Assembly: GCF_014764505.1 (NCBI RefSeq)
Contig: NZ_JACXWX010000044.1
Coordinates: 1 to 37,922, forward strand
DNA: 37,922 nt
Reading direction: 5' to 3'
From: Phormidium tenue FACHB-886
Lineage (GTDB): Bacteria > Cyanobacteriota > Cyanobacteriia > Elainellales > Elainellaceae
The position numbers and the translations under genes are program-made. A model generated the notes under the pieces. The model was given only the letters and a program-made list of their open reading frames with translations. It did no database searches and was not told where the DNA came from. Below, piece after piece: positions 25,789 to 34,041 of this stretch. Position 1 is the first letter of the stretch. Every line of letters begins with the position of its first letter.

Positions 25789-26930
25789 CAGGACTTACGC
25801 AGAGGCACTAGATATGGGGAGAGGAAACTTCCAGTTCATTGACAAAGTTGGTGCCTTCAGTTGCTCAATCAAATACTCGGACAACAATCCCCTTTTGTGT
25901 CGATAAATCGTTGTACAACTGAGGTAAGCAATCTGCTTCAACCGTGTCCAAACTAGTAATGCACAAGCAATATGATTGCGCTGAATTCGTTGCTTGCGGC
26001 ACTGGCAGGATTCGATTCCTGTTGTTTGTTTGACCTCCCGATGAAACTGCTCAATTTTCCAACGCACGGCACACACCTTTTGTGTGTCATCCATTGCATC
26101 TTGAGTTAAGTCGTTGGTGACGACGTATTCCGTCTTATCGGTAGAGACAATGACCCGGAACAATTTCACCTTCTTGTCTTTGGGGAAACCCCGTAGCTTC
26201 ACCACTTTGCCTTGTTGAGCTTCAGACTCACTCCAGCATAGTTGGTCAATCCGTTTGTAAGGTTCATTCCTACCACTGTCATCGACTAAACGATTCAGCT
26301 TCAGTGGACAGTAATAGACCTTGCCCAATTCCTCAATCGATGCCATCAGCTTCTGGGCAGCATACCAGCTGTCCATCAGCACGATCGCAAACGGCAATTG
26401 CTTGGCAAAGACAGCACTGTGTAGCATCTGTTGAACGTGGTCAAGCTTGCTGTTGCCATCTCCGTCTGGGTTGTACAAGCGGTAATCAATTACCCAAAAC
26501 TCTCCAGTGCTGGCATTGACGTAGAGGCAATTAATCAAACCGATGCCGCGAATGACACGGTGTTCATTGCCACTGTATTGCCGTCTGACCAGTTCAATCG
26601 ATTGACTGAAACGTTTGTCCAACACCGTGTCATCAAAAATCAGATACCCTGTTGCATCGGTGGCAATCAGGGGTTGAACGTTCTCCCACAGCAACCGAGG
26701 GGTGAGTTTTTCGCCGCTCAAGTACCGATTGATGGTGTCATGACTGAACTGCTGCAAATGCTCCGCCAGATGAGTCAGTGTGAAGTTCGTCTGACTGCTC
26801 AACAGATATTGGCAATAGTTCAGCTTGGTGAATGTCATGGGCTAAGGAAGGAGTGGACTGATAATGAAACTGTACCCAAGATTACTCTACTTGACTAGAC
26901 CCTACTGCTAGTGCTCCTGCGTAAGTCCTG
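25789..26930 (-). mobile_element. Complete IS701-like insertion sequence, 1142 bp
   Basis: The terminal inverted repeats begin caggacttacgcag at 25789 and at the reverse complement of 26930 (14 perfect bases, then aggcactag against gagcactag). A 5 bp duplication agaca flanks it at 25784-25788 and 26931-26935. It holds a single intact transposase gene whose stop codon lies inside the left repeat. The element therefore looks recently inserted and possibly active. Confidence 0.9.
25795..26838 (-). CDS. Transposase, IS701-like (DDE)
   Basis: The 347-aa protein has the pattern of cyanobacterial IS701/IS4-group transposases: MTFTKLNYCQYLLSSQTNFT at the start, LIFDDTVLDKRFS with the first catalytic aspartate, LPFAIVLMDSWYAAQKLM with the second, and CAVRWKIEQFHREVKQTTGIE with the final glutamate. 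It is full length and uninterrupted, fills nearly the whole element, and stops within the left inverted repeat. It would catalyse cut-and-paste movement of the element. Confidence 0.92.
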   Translation of the reverse strand: MTFTKLNYCQYLLSSQTNFTLTHLAEHLQQFSHDTINRYLSGEKLTPRLLWENVQPLIATDATGYLIFDDTVLDKRFSQSIELVRRQYSGNEHRVIRGIGLINCLYVNASTGEFWVIDYRLYNPDGDGNSKLDHVQQMLHSAVFAKQLPFAIVLMDSWYAAQKLMASIEELGKVYYCPLKLNRLVDDSGRNEPYKRIDQLCWSESEAQQGKVVKLRGFPKDKKVKLFRVIVSTDKTEYVVTNDLTQDAMDDTQKVCAVRWKIEQFHREVKQTTGIESCQCRKQRIQRNHIACALLVWTRLKQIAYLSCTTIYRHKRGLLSEYLIEQLKAPTLSMNWKFPLPISSASA

Positions 26931-27150
26931 AGACACATGTTGGAGATTAAGCCAGTCAACAGTCGCTACAGTACCTATGCAGCACTCGCAGATGTCAGTT
27001 TAGTTGCTGTATCTGAATAACACTCAGCGACGATGAACTAGAACTAGCAAAGAACTTCAGGTACTGTCTAAAGATACAGCTTTAGGATTTTATCTACGGC
27101 ACCAAAACTGTACCTATTTCCCTTCTGACGGAACTTCTCTTTTAACCTCA

Positions 27151-28308
27151 ATGGATCTTTTTAAGACAACTCAACAGCTCGGCGATCTAGCACAAGACCT
27201 CATTCAGGCAGGTACCAAAACCGTTACCGATTCAGTAGAGGAGGCGAAGACAGCAGCAGTGGCACTAGGTGCAAATGGAGCCGCAGCCTTGGAACACATT
27301 ACACAAGCTTCAGCACAATTGGGTCAGCAATCGGCCAACCAGATCGATGCGGCTCTCGCCACCCTGACAGCAAATGCCTTAGAGACAGTAACATCAGGGG
27401 TGGCAACCGTTGAGGAATTTCAGCAACAATCCCACCACCTGGTTCAGCAAAGTTTTCAGACGATCGAGAGGACGGTTGCTGGCGCCAAAGAAACTGCTTT
27501 CGCGCTTGGTGTGACTGGCGGGGCGATCGCTGATGCCCTCAAAGATTTGCCGACGACTGCTGAAGCACTCGCACAAGAGATGCCAAAACTTGCCTACCGC
27601 ATGAGAAATCGAGCCGGGCTGCGGGTTGGCGATGCGCCACGCTCAGATGCTGATGTGATGAAGCTGTTTGAGAAGATTCCAGGCACCTCCAAACTGGGAG
27701 TCAGTGAAACCAAGATTCGAGAGTTCTTGGCAGACAAGCACGGCAGCCATATCATCTCCCGGCATCAGGGCGGTTCTAATGGGGCAGACAACATCCTCTG
27801 GGAAGTAGGTAGCGCTAATCTTCAACGAGGTTCCAGGGTGATGACGGCAAGCGAGCAGGTTTACATTCGCTTCTACAACGCCATTGATTCTGTCCTCAAG
27901 AACTCAGACACAATTGCTAAGCTGGGGCTAGGTGCAACTGGCACTGCAGTTCTGACCCAAGCCGTGGTAACTGCGGTTGCTTATTCACTCGACCTGTATC
28001 GAGGTGAAATCACAGTTGAAGAGTTCCGCGATCGCATCGTTGAGGCAGCACTGACAGCAGGAATTGCAACACCGATCTTCTTCCTAGTCTTCATTGCTGT
28101 GCTTGCCCTGTTTCCCGAATTGACGCTACTGCTTTCTGCTCCAGCCCTTGTCATGGGATTCAATGCCCTGTTTGGTGTCGGTATTGCCTTACCGCTGATT
28201 CAATCAGTTGTTCGTCATTTAGAAGCTGGAGGATTCGGAGAAGAGGCAACAGTCAGGTACCAGAACTTGGTTAGTGAGATACAGCGGGTTGGCGAATCTT
28301 TTATCTAG
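27151..28308 (+). CDS. Protein with amphipathic helices, HNH-like motif and C-terminal membrane segments
   Basis: The 385-residue product has three parts. Residues 1-150 are alanine/glutamine-rich amphipathic helices in loose repeats (ALGANGAAALEHITQASAQLG; FALGVTGGAIADAL). Residues 160-235 contain HGSHIISRHQGGSNGADN (His197, His200, His205, Asn210, Asn214), resembling the beta-beta-alpha-metal core of HNH nucleases (HI.PR..GGSN...N). Residues 258-350 hold hydrophobic, glycine-rich membrane segments (ATPIFFLVFIAVLALF; SAPALVMGFNALFGVGIALPLI). A nuclease domain followed by a membrane anchor is unusual. The HNH reading is from motif shape only, and catalytic activity is unproven. Its start is 130 bases after the interrupted gene on the same strand. 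Confidence 0.7.
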   Translation: MDLFKTTQQLGDLAQDLIQAGTKTVTDSVEEAKTAAVALGANGAAALEHITQASAQLGQQSANQIDAALATLTANALETVTSGVATVEEFQQQSHHLVQQSFQTIERTVAGAKETAFALGVTGGAIADALKDLPTTAEALAQEMPKLAYRMRNRAGLRVGDAPRSDADVMKLFEKIPGTSKLGVSETKIREFLADKHGSHIISRHQGGSNGADNILWEVGSANLQRGSRVMTASEQVYIRFYNAIDSVLKNSDTIAKLGLGATGTAVLTQAVVTAVAYSLDLYRGEITVEEFRDRIVEAALTAGIATPIFFLVFIAVLALFPELTLLLSAPALVMGFNALFGVGIALPLIQSVVRHLEAGGFGEEATVRYQNLVSEIQRVGESFI

Positions 28309-28513
28309 GATACAGAAAATATCTCAACCTGAGCTGCAAGCGGCGATCGAGCAGCGCAATTCTGCCTTTGCTGATCCAGCAACACTACTTCCAGGATATG
28401 TGAAGTACCTATTTGATGTCGCAATTGCAGTCCATCCACTCATTCATGCAATGGCGAGCGTTATCATCAGAGCTAGAGCGAATCATCCTTCAAATCACAG
28501 AGCTACCCTTTAA
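28274..28513 (+). CDS. Small ORF overlapping the previous gene, or its frameshifted continuation
   Basis: A frame from GTG 28274 (or TTG 28286-28289) gives up to 79 residues with protein-like text (SQPELQAAIEQRNSAFADPA, YVKYLFDVAIAVHPLIHAM). It overlaps the end of the HNH-like gene by 35 bases in another frame. It may be a translationally coupled small gene, or the original C-terminus of that protein displaced by a frameshift near 28300. No family is recognised. Confidence 0.35.
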   Translation: MRYSGLANLLSRIQKISQPELQAAIEQRNSAFADPATLLPGYVKYLFDVAIAVHPLIHAMASVIIRARANHPSNHRATL

Positions 28514-28540
28514 TGCCCGTATCTCAATCAGAGAATAGTC

Positions 28541-28756
28541 ATGCAGCAACCGACGCTTGAACTGGAAACAATAGAGCATCTCAATCCAGTCGCGGCTCGG
28601 ATAATGTTAGCAGCGTTGCCTACTTCCATCCGGGAGGCGTTTGAAAGATGGGCTGCTGAGATTGAATATCCGCTCGAGGCAGTGTTAGAGATGGTACTTG
28701 CCAGTTTTCTCGATAGCGAAGCCCTCAGCTTCCCAGATTGTAAACCCCGATATTGA
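28541..28756 (+). CDS. Small hypothetical protein, 71 aa
   Basis: ATG 28541 opens a 71-residue, acidic, mostly helical protein (ARIMLAALPTSIREAFERWA, YPLEAVLEMVLASFLD). The composition is convincing for a coding sequence, and it follows the preceding ORF in the same direction by 27 bases. It has no membrane segment or recognisable motif. It could be a small partner of the HNH-like membrane protein, from position only. Confidence 0.5.
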   Translation: MQQPTLELETIEHLNPVAARIMLAALPTSIREAFERWAAEIEYPLEAVLEMVLASFLDSEALSFPDCKPRY

Positions 28757-28964
28757 GCAGCTACTCAAAAATTTGAATGCCAATATTTCTATCCTTGTCA
28801 ACTGATTAGTGATAGCAGAAGTTATTCAATTGCATGCAAAACCTTGTGAAGAGTTGTTGATAACTTTGGTCCAGTCATTAGGTTCGGAAGCTGATGTTCA
28901 TCCAGAAATTGGGAGCAGACCGAAAGGGCTTAGTCTTGAGGGATAACGGAAGAACGTTTTAGTC

Positions 28965-29305
28965 CTAACAATTGTCCAAAATTCGGGTATGTCGTTGTCC
29001 AACATTCAAGTAAAGGCACACGTCTAGCTCCTCAATCGGGTCATTAAGGATTCGTAACGAGATAACTTTTACAGGCTGTTCCTTAAAAGCCTTGATGTTC
29101 AGCTTTTTAAGCTTACAGAGGTAAAAGTTACTTCATGCCGAGCTCTAAGCGTTGGAGTGCGCGTCACCTGTTGATAATCGGCGTACTTCAGCTTGAGTGT
29201 CAGCGTTCGTCCCCAGCTTTGTTTGACCTCCATGCACTGTTTTAGCTTTTGGCTAGCCGCCTCCAAGGTGAAGATGCGGCACGATTGCTTAAGTCTGGGT
29301 CGTCG
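28965..29305 (-). pseudogene. Y-family DNA polymerase (DinB-like) C-terminal remnant
   Basis: The minus strand from 29305 reads RIFTLEAASQKLKQCMEVKQ and then WGRTLTLKLKYADYQQVTRTPTL, the little-finger domain of DNA polymerase IV (GRTLTLK.KYADF.QVTRS.T). A TGA stops this frame at 29101-29099. A one-base shift continues with NIKAFKEQPVKVISLRILND to a TAG at 28967-28965. The palm, thumb and finger domains are absent and a stop lies just upstream. It fills most of an otherwise gene-free 625-base interval before the P450. Confidence 0.65.
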
Positions 29306-29381
29306 CTATTCTCTACCCTGCTCGATTTAAAGACTTAACGAAATGAAGTAGGATGTTGAGCACCCCTGCGTCTCATGTTTT

Positions 29382-30713
29382 ATGACTCAGTTGCCGCCTG
29401 GACCCGCAATGCCCCAACTGCTTTGGCAAGTCCGCGGCATCGTTGCCCCGCTAGAACTGCTCGATGAAGCCCATAACACCTATGGCGATCTGTTTCGGCT
29501 GCCTTACGACTACCCTGCGGTCTGTGTATGCAGCCCAACCGGGTTGCAGGCTGTCTTTACAGCACCTCCTGCAATTCTGGAATCGCATCAGCGTGGCAGT
29601 GTCTTCGATTTGGTGATGGGCGAGCAAGCGCTGGTCTTTCTGGAGGGCAAAGCGCATCAGCGGCACCGGCAATTGCTGATGCCGCCCTTTCACGCTGAGC
29701 AGTTGCAGCGATGGGGGACTGAGATTGCTCAGCAGACTCGACAGAGCTTGGCACAACTCCCGCCTCAATCCACTTTCAATGTGCGGGAGGTGATGAAGCA
29801 GATTGCCCTGACAGTGATCTTACAGGTGGTAGTCGGCAGCTCCTCGTCCTACCTACGCCATCGTCTCCACTCGCTGCTGTTTGCCTTTTTTGAGGGCGCA
29901 GAATCTCCGCTTAGCACGGCAGCATTGCTGTTTCCGTTTCTACGAATTGATTGGGGCAAGTGGAGTCCTTGGGGCTATTTCCTGGCGCAGAAGCGCCAGA
30001 TTAACCAGATTCTCTTGCAAGAGATTCGCCAAAGACAAGAATTTGCGCTCAGCAGCGGGCAAAGTGACCTCTTGGGGCTGCTGTTGCAGGTGGGGGATGA
30101 AGCAGGGCAGGGGTTGAGCTTAACTGAAATTTGTGATGAGCTGCTGATGCTTGTGTTTGCAGGCTATGAAACCACAACCTCTGCGATTGTGTGGACCCTC
30201 TATTGGGTGCTGCTGCTGCCAGCTGTAAAGACCCGCCTTGAGGCAGAATTGCAACGACTGGCTGACCCCCATGACGCCTTGGCGATTGCCCAACTGCCTT
30301 ACCTAAGTGCCGTCTGCCAGGAGGTACTGCGAATTTATCCGGTGGCGATCGGTGCTTTCGCAAGGCGGGTTCGCCAACCCTTTGAGCTGGATGGGTACAG
30401 GCTGCCTGTGGGAACGGTGATCAGTCCGTCAATCTATCTAGCGCATCGGCGGCAGTCGGTTTACCCCAACCCCCGACAGTTTGACCCGGAGCGGTTTGTA
30501 GGGCGTTCGGTTTCAGCTTATGAGTATCTGCCCTTTGGTGGGGGTAATCGTCGCTGTCTTGGGGCAAGTTTCGCTTTGTTTGAGATGAAGCTGATTTTGG
30601 CAACGGTTCTCCAGTCGGTGCCGTTGAGCCTACTGTCGGCTGAACGAGTTGAGCCTGTGCGCTATGGCATCACGATGGTGCCGCCTATTGGGCTGCAAAT
30701 GAGACGGCAGTAG
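29382..30713 (+). CDS. Cytochrome P450, CYP110-like
   Basis: The 443-aa protein has all P450 landmarks in order: a proline-rich start (LPPGPAMPQLLWQ), the I-helix oxygen-binding motif AGYETT (260-265), the K-helix EVLR (314-317), PERF (369-372), and the haem loop FGGGNRRCLG (385-394) with Cys392 as the thiolate ligand. The text resembles CYP110, the common cyanobacterial group that oxidises fatty acids, terpenes or hydrocarbons with ferredoxin-supplied electrons. There is no N-terminal anchor, so it is soluble. No terpene synthase or redox partner lies next to it, so the substrate is unknown. Confidence 0.94.
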   Translation: MTQLPPGPAMPQLLWQVRGIVAPLELLDEAHNTYGDLFRLPYDYPAVCVCSPTGLQAVFTAPPAILESHQRGSVFDLVMGEQALVFLEGKAHQRHRQLLMPPFHAEQLQRWGTEIAQQTRQSLAQLPPQSTFNVREVMKQIALTVILQVVVGSSSSYLRHRLHSLLFAFFEGAESPLSTAALLFPFLRIDWGKWSPWGYFLAQKRQINQILLQEIRQRQEFALSSGQSDLLGLLLQVGDEAGQGLSLTEICDELLMLVFAGYETTTSAIVWTLYWVLLLPAVKTRLEAELQRLADPHDALAIAQLPYLSAVCQEVLRIYPVAIGAFARRVRQPFELDGYRLPVGTVISPSIYLAHRRQSVYPNPRQFDPERFVGRSVSAYEYLPFGGGNRRCLGASFALFEMKLILATVLQSVPLSLLSAERVEPVRYGITMVPPIGLQMRRQ

Positions 30714-30837
30714 GAGTTTTCTCAATCACCTGCCAACCTTCGCGATAAAGTTGACTATTGACTTGTGATTGGACATCTCAATTCAAGTCTGGATTGTTCT
30801 AACTAGGAGTTTGTCTTGGCACGGTTCAAGTTTCTCA

Positions 30838-31437
30838 AAATACTGCTGATGCTATTCGCTGGTTAACCAATATGTAGATGCGGGTTGAATCTGGGTCGCA
30901 ATCAACAATGACACATTGGTGGTAGAGCGGAGGTAAAGATTCCCACAACTTGTGAGCCGCCGCTGCATCGCGTGCATCAATGTAAACGCCTACAATCTCA
31001 CGAGTGTCTGCGTCAAGGGTTAACCAAACCCACTGCTTGTTGCCCTTGTTGTGCACGAAAGACCATAATTCATCGCATTGAATCGTTAGCCTCCCCTTTC
31101 TTTGGGTGTCACCTATACGCGGTGGGGCACCTGGGCATATTTTTCGTTGACATAAGTTTGTAGCCATTGCTCAGAAACCTGTGCAGCACGGGCAATGCCA
31201 GCTAAAGAAATGCGCTCTAACAGCAATCGGTCAATCAGTTCCCGTGTGGCTTGGTTGATGACCTTTCTGGTGGGTTGTTCAATGAACTGTCGCCCGCACT
31301 CATCGCATTTGAATCGTTGTTTCCCGTTGTGGATACGACCGTTCTTGACCGTTTTGGACGATGCACAAATGGGACACGCTGGTATGGTAGGAGAACAGCA
31401 AAAACTCTACTTCTCCATCATTACATCTTGAGCATTA
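30838..31437 (-). pseudogene. IS1-family transposase remnant (InsA/InsB)
   Basis: From the right end (ggtaatgctcaagat on the minus strand at about 31437) the sequence reads CPICASSKTVKNGRIHNGKQ and continues to SLAGIARAAQVSEQWLQTYV, the zinc-finger and HTH parts of InsA. The frame ends in a TAG at VPHRV. After a frameshift, KGRLTIQCDELWSFVHNKGN and RDAAAAHKLWESLPPLYHQC follow, the DDE part of InsB. The text then diverges, so the last third with the final catalytic residue is missing. A nonsense codon, a frameshift and a truncation make it inactive. Confidence 0.85.
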
Positions 31438-31616
31438 CCGTCAATTGCGTACAGACTATCTTTACCCTGATTGGTGAAGCAGAATAATTGAGCAATCGCT
31501 TGTCTTTGATTGCATACGTCTGGTAGCCCAAGAACCAAATAGAACTGAGAGGGCTGAAACATTGCCCATTGGTGCATCAAACTCAAAGTGCATCAATTAG
31601 ATTCTGAGGCTTACTA

Positions 31617-32051
31617 ATGATGCAAAACAACAATTTTCGTTCAGCGACTAACCTGCGATCGTTAGGGCGATCGCGCTCAGATAACACATTTGCGACGGCT
31701 ACAAACTTAGGGAGTATTTCGCCAAATACCACTAGGGCTACTTTTAGTGCCAGCGGTACTGTCGGCAGATCGGACAGCGTTGATTTTTACAAATTCACAG
31801 CATTTCCTGGAGCTAACCTGCCGTCAGGGCGCAGCAGCTTTAGACTCAGAAACGGTTCAGCGCTGGTTTCAGTTTACGCTGAAGCTTTAGGAACAAGGGG
31901 ACTTGCAACAAAATTCAGACTTCAACGGGGTTCAGCCTCAACTGCTGACTCGGCAGTCAACCCAACTCAATTTTCTATCACTGTCTATCTTAAACTGGAA
32001 CGCCGTATCAAAGAGACTCAATACAGTTTCACATTGGACCTCTTTCGGTAA
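31617..32051 (+). CDS. PPC-like (bacterial pre-peptidase C-terminal) domain protein, 144 aa
   Basis: The text DNTFATATNLGSISPNTTRA, followed by SGTVGRSDSVDFYKFTA, is the standard opening of PPC-like beta-sandwich domains in large cyanobacterial secreted proteins. About 90 further residues complete one domain (SITVYLKLERR...QYSFTLDLFR). Here the domain stands alone with a short N-terminus and no usual signal peptide; export may use a C-terminal route or be absent. It may be a remnant of a larger exoprotein, but the frame is intact. Confidence 0.68.
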   Translation: MMQNNNFRSATNLRSLGRSRSDNTFATATNLGSISPNTTRATFSASGTVGRSDSVDFYKFTAFPGANLPSGRSSFRLRNGSALVSVYAEALGTRGLATKFRLQRGSASTADSAVNPTQFSITVYLKLERRIKETQYSFTLDLFR

Positions 32052-32187
32052 TACCGATCGACTGACAAAATTCTTGAAAGCCTGGAAAACTCGCGCTTCT
32101 TCCTTGCTTTCCTAATGAACTAAAGCGATCGCCTCACCTGCGAAAACACGATGTTTGATCAGGGCAGATTTTGTACTCTTTTTGAAT

Positions 32188-32488
32188 ATGAAACAGCAAT
32201 CACAGTTTTATTCTGGCGATCTGCTAAAAGCTGTCTCTCCGTTCATCGCCGCCTATTGTCATCAGTCAATTAGCTTTTGCGATGTGGCGAAAGCAGTTGG
32301 CTATTCCCCAGCCTTACTACGGGGAGCGAGTTCTAGTGAACAGTTTTTTCAGAGATGCCTCGCAGCAAGCCTTCTCCAAAATTGACGTGTTAACTACATA
32401 CTGCTCCCAATAGTATCTAACAGATTTAGTCCGGCGCGAAACTGGACAGACGGTAAACCAGTGGATTGTTGAGCATCGACTATTGATG
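32188..32488 (+). pseudogene. AraC-family regulator fragment broken by a short insertion
   Basis: From ATG 32188 the sequence reads FCDVAKAVGYSPA, the first HTH of the AraC DNA-binding domain. After about 100 foreign bases the text resumes in another frame at 32414 as YLTDLVRRETGQTVNQWIVE followed by HRLLM, the next segment of the same domain (GYSPAYLT..RR..G..V..WI..RRL). The second HTH expected after HRLLM is missing. The gene is thus a fragment interrupted by a MITE-like element and truncated. Confidence 0.8.
32317..32413. mobile_element. 97 bp MITE-like insertion in the AraC fragment
   Basis: The boundaries come from the host reading frame. The ends are imperfect inverted repeats (ctacggggagcg against ctattgggagca, 9 of 12) and TA occurs on both sides, again the IS630/Tc1 target pattern. 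It has no coding capacity. It is a different sequence from the element at 1260-1369. Confidence 0.5.
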
Positions 32489-32711
32489 AGCAAACCTAGT
32501 GCTGAGTTCAAGGTTATCTGCAACCGCTGACCTTTACCGTTATGCAGCTCCAGCCGTGGCGGTAAGGTGGTTTCATTCTAGTTGGCTAGTGTTCAACGTC
32601 AAGTTAGCGTCAGTTTTTCAGTGAGGCTTATGGTGCATCTTGAAGATAAAAAAGACAGGATTCAATTGAGGTCATCACCGAAACAGGGCTATGTCTTGGC
32701 TGAGTAAGAAG

Positions 32712-32748
32712 AAGGGTTGTGTCGCAACAACTGGTTAGTGGCAAGGTA
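32712..32748 (-). repeat. 37-nt segment shared with the transposase tail at 74-110
   Basis: The reverse complement of this stretch matches 74-110 at 32 of 37 positions (core gttgcgacacaacc against tttgcgacacaacc). It lies in a 291-base interval without a supported gene, so it is probably debris of the same element family as the window start. Confidence 0.45.
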
Positions 32749-32779
32749 AATTAACAACGGCTGCCTAACGAATAGCTTT

Positions 32780-33376
32780 CTAATCCTTCTGACTTAGCTT
32801 TTGCACGGCAGGATGAGCCGAAGTCTGGGCAGTTCTAGCTCCAGCTTCGACCGCAGAGTTGGCAATCGCCAAGAGCATCTCTCGCGTTCCGTTCTTGACC
32901 GTTACCTGATAGAGCACCCCTTGAGATTGCCACTCTAAAACAGCGGTGCAGTAGGCACCACAGCCGTTGATGAATTGAGCTGGCGTCCCGTCTGACAATT
33001 GCACTAATTCAAAGGCTTCTCTTATACCACCTAAATCTCTAGGAGCATAGTCACGGAAGGGATTAGGGCTAAGTTGTCCTCCCCGCTCTGCTTGGATTGA
33101 GCCAAAGTAGCAGGCGGTACCGCCACAATCAGGGGTGTAGTTGAAATCGACGCGATAGCCGTTGGCAGTGGTGCTGATGTCGAGATACCCCTGCTCCATC
33201 GGCAGGCGATCGGGTAGGTAGATCGGTACATCTGTGCCCCGACTGATTTGTGCTGCAGCCTGACGAAGGGGTAAAGTGACATCCGCATGAGCAGGATGAA
33301 CTAGCAGTAGCCAAGCAGCAGGCAGCGCTGAGAAAAGAAGAAATTGGCGTAGGAAAGACGAGGCTTTTTGCAACAT
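32780..33376 (-). CDS. Exported hypothetical protein, 198 aa
   Basis: A clear signal peptide (FLRQFLLFSALPAAWLLLVHPAHA, cleavage after AHA at about 32) precedes a mature domain. That domain has two cysteine pairs (PDCGGTACYFG and NGCGAYCTAVLEW) and beta-strand-rich text (VPIYLPDRLP...YRVDFNYTPDC). The general layout recurs in cyanobacterial periplasmic or secreted proteins of unknown role, but I do not recognise a named family. It is 84 bases downstream of the thermonuclease gene on the same strand and could be cotranscribed with it. Confidence 0.75.
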   Translation of the reverse strand: MLQKASSFLRQFLLFSALPAAWLLLVHPAHADVTLPLRQAAAQISRGTDVPIYLPDRLPMEQGYLDISTTANGYRVDFNYTPDCGGTACYFGSIQAERGGQLSPNPFRDYAPRDLGGIREAFELVQLSDGTPAQFINGCGAYCTAVLEWQSQGVLYQVTVKNGTREMLLAIANSAVEAGARTAQTSAHPAVQKLSQKD

Positions 33377-33459
33377 AGAAGCAGAGTAGTGTTTGAATGC
33401 TTAGCGCAGCTCCAGTCCCAGCAACCGTGATCGCTGGGGCATGGAGAATAGTCTGGAGC

Positions 33460-34041
33460 TCAATGGCTGTGGCGATAGTCCCACGGACGTTGAGCATCTG
33501 CCTCTTTCCAAACCCCTACATGCTCTGCTTGTGCCTGCGCTTCAAGCGCTGCTAGGCTTGCCCCGTTAGGACAACTACTGCTGAACTGAGCATAGTGGTA
33601 GGCATAACCGTCTTTTACCATCTGCGCGTTGATGGCAATCTCTTCACTGCTGCTGCCTGCCCGCTTGACGAATAGCTCTGCCACCGTGCGACCATAGCGA
33701 TCGACATCGGTTGCGACGACAATGACTTCTCCGTTGTCCTGGTTAAGCAGCGACCGCAGGTGATCGCGTGCAGCAATGCCCATCGCCTGGTCCTGTTCCG
33801 GCGCGTCTATCCCACAGAGTCTGACTTTAATTTGCTGAGTCCCATCAGTCACCTGTAGAGTATCCCCGTCATAGACAGAGCCAGGAACCAGTTGCATCGT
33901 CTGAGATTGTTGTGCGTCACTGATGGCTTGCTGTTTCTGTTGCTGCTGGACTTGGCTGAGCGTCTTCCAGGGTTGCGTCATCCCTAGTAACAGGGCGATC
34001 GCTCCCAGTGGGATGCAGTAGACCAGTCGTTGCAATTGCAT
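33460..34041 (-). CDS. Thermonuclease-family (SNase-like) protein, exported
   Basis: The 193-residue protein has an N-terminal hydrophobic signal/anchor (VYCIPLGAIALLLGM) and a glutamine-rich linker, then the staphylococcal-nuclease OB fold. The catalytic set is complete: YDGDT (57-61), RLCGIDAPE (74-82, Arg and Glu) and DRYGRTVAE (114-122, second Arg). The ending HVGVWKE...PWDYR is also typical. It would hydrolyse DNA and RNA outside the cytoplasmic membrane with calcium. It is the middle of three minus-strand genes for exported proteins. Confidence 0.94.
   Translation of the reverse strand: MQLQRLVYCIPLGAIALLLGMTQPWKTLSQVQQQQKQQAISDAQQSQTMQLVPGSVYDGDTLQVTDGTQQIKVRLCGIDAPEQDQAMGIAARDHLRSLLNQDNGEVIVVATDVDRYGRTVAELFVKRAGSSSEEIAINAQMVKDGYAYHYAQFSSSCPNGASLAALEAQAQAEHVGVWKEADAQRPWDYRHSH

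Larger units (their letters stand above)
25154..27020 (+). pseudogene. Membrane/coiled-coil protein gene interrupted by an IS701-like element
   Basis: The frame from ATG 25154 is intact to 25788, where the insertion element begins. Removing 25789-26930 and one copy of the 5 bp duplication agaca restores a continuous frame (...FFHTKSYRH then MLEIKPVNSRYSTYAALADV) that ends at TAA 27018-27020, giving 239 residues. Residues 20-77 are small-residue-rich and hydrophobic, with one or two membrane helices (TAAWIGLGSMKAGMFLMGAL). Residues 88-150 form a charged coiled coil (CELEELKKEVEVDVDHQLR), and a compact mixed C-terminal part follows. I recognise no family. As it stands, translation would run into the element for 38 codons. 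Confidence 0.75.

Noticed and set aside
28970-29007. Two ttgtccaa(a/c)attc direct repeats resembling transposon-end binding sites
   Set aside because: Only two short copies, located at the end of the DinB-like remnant's frame; no further copies or element boundary seen.
29061-29132. Long imperfect hairpin with taacttttac/gtaaaagtta arms
   Set aside because: Both arms fall within the DinB-like coding remnant on the minus strand (EVTFTS and EQPVKVI), so the pairing is more likely coincidence than an RNA element.
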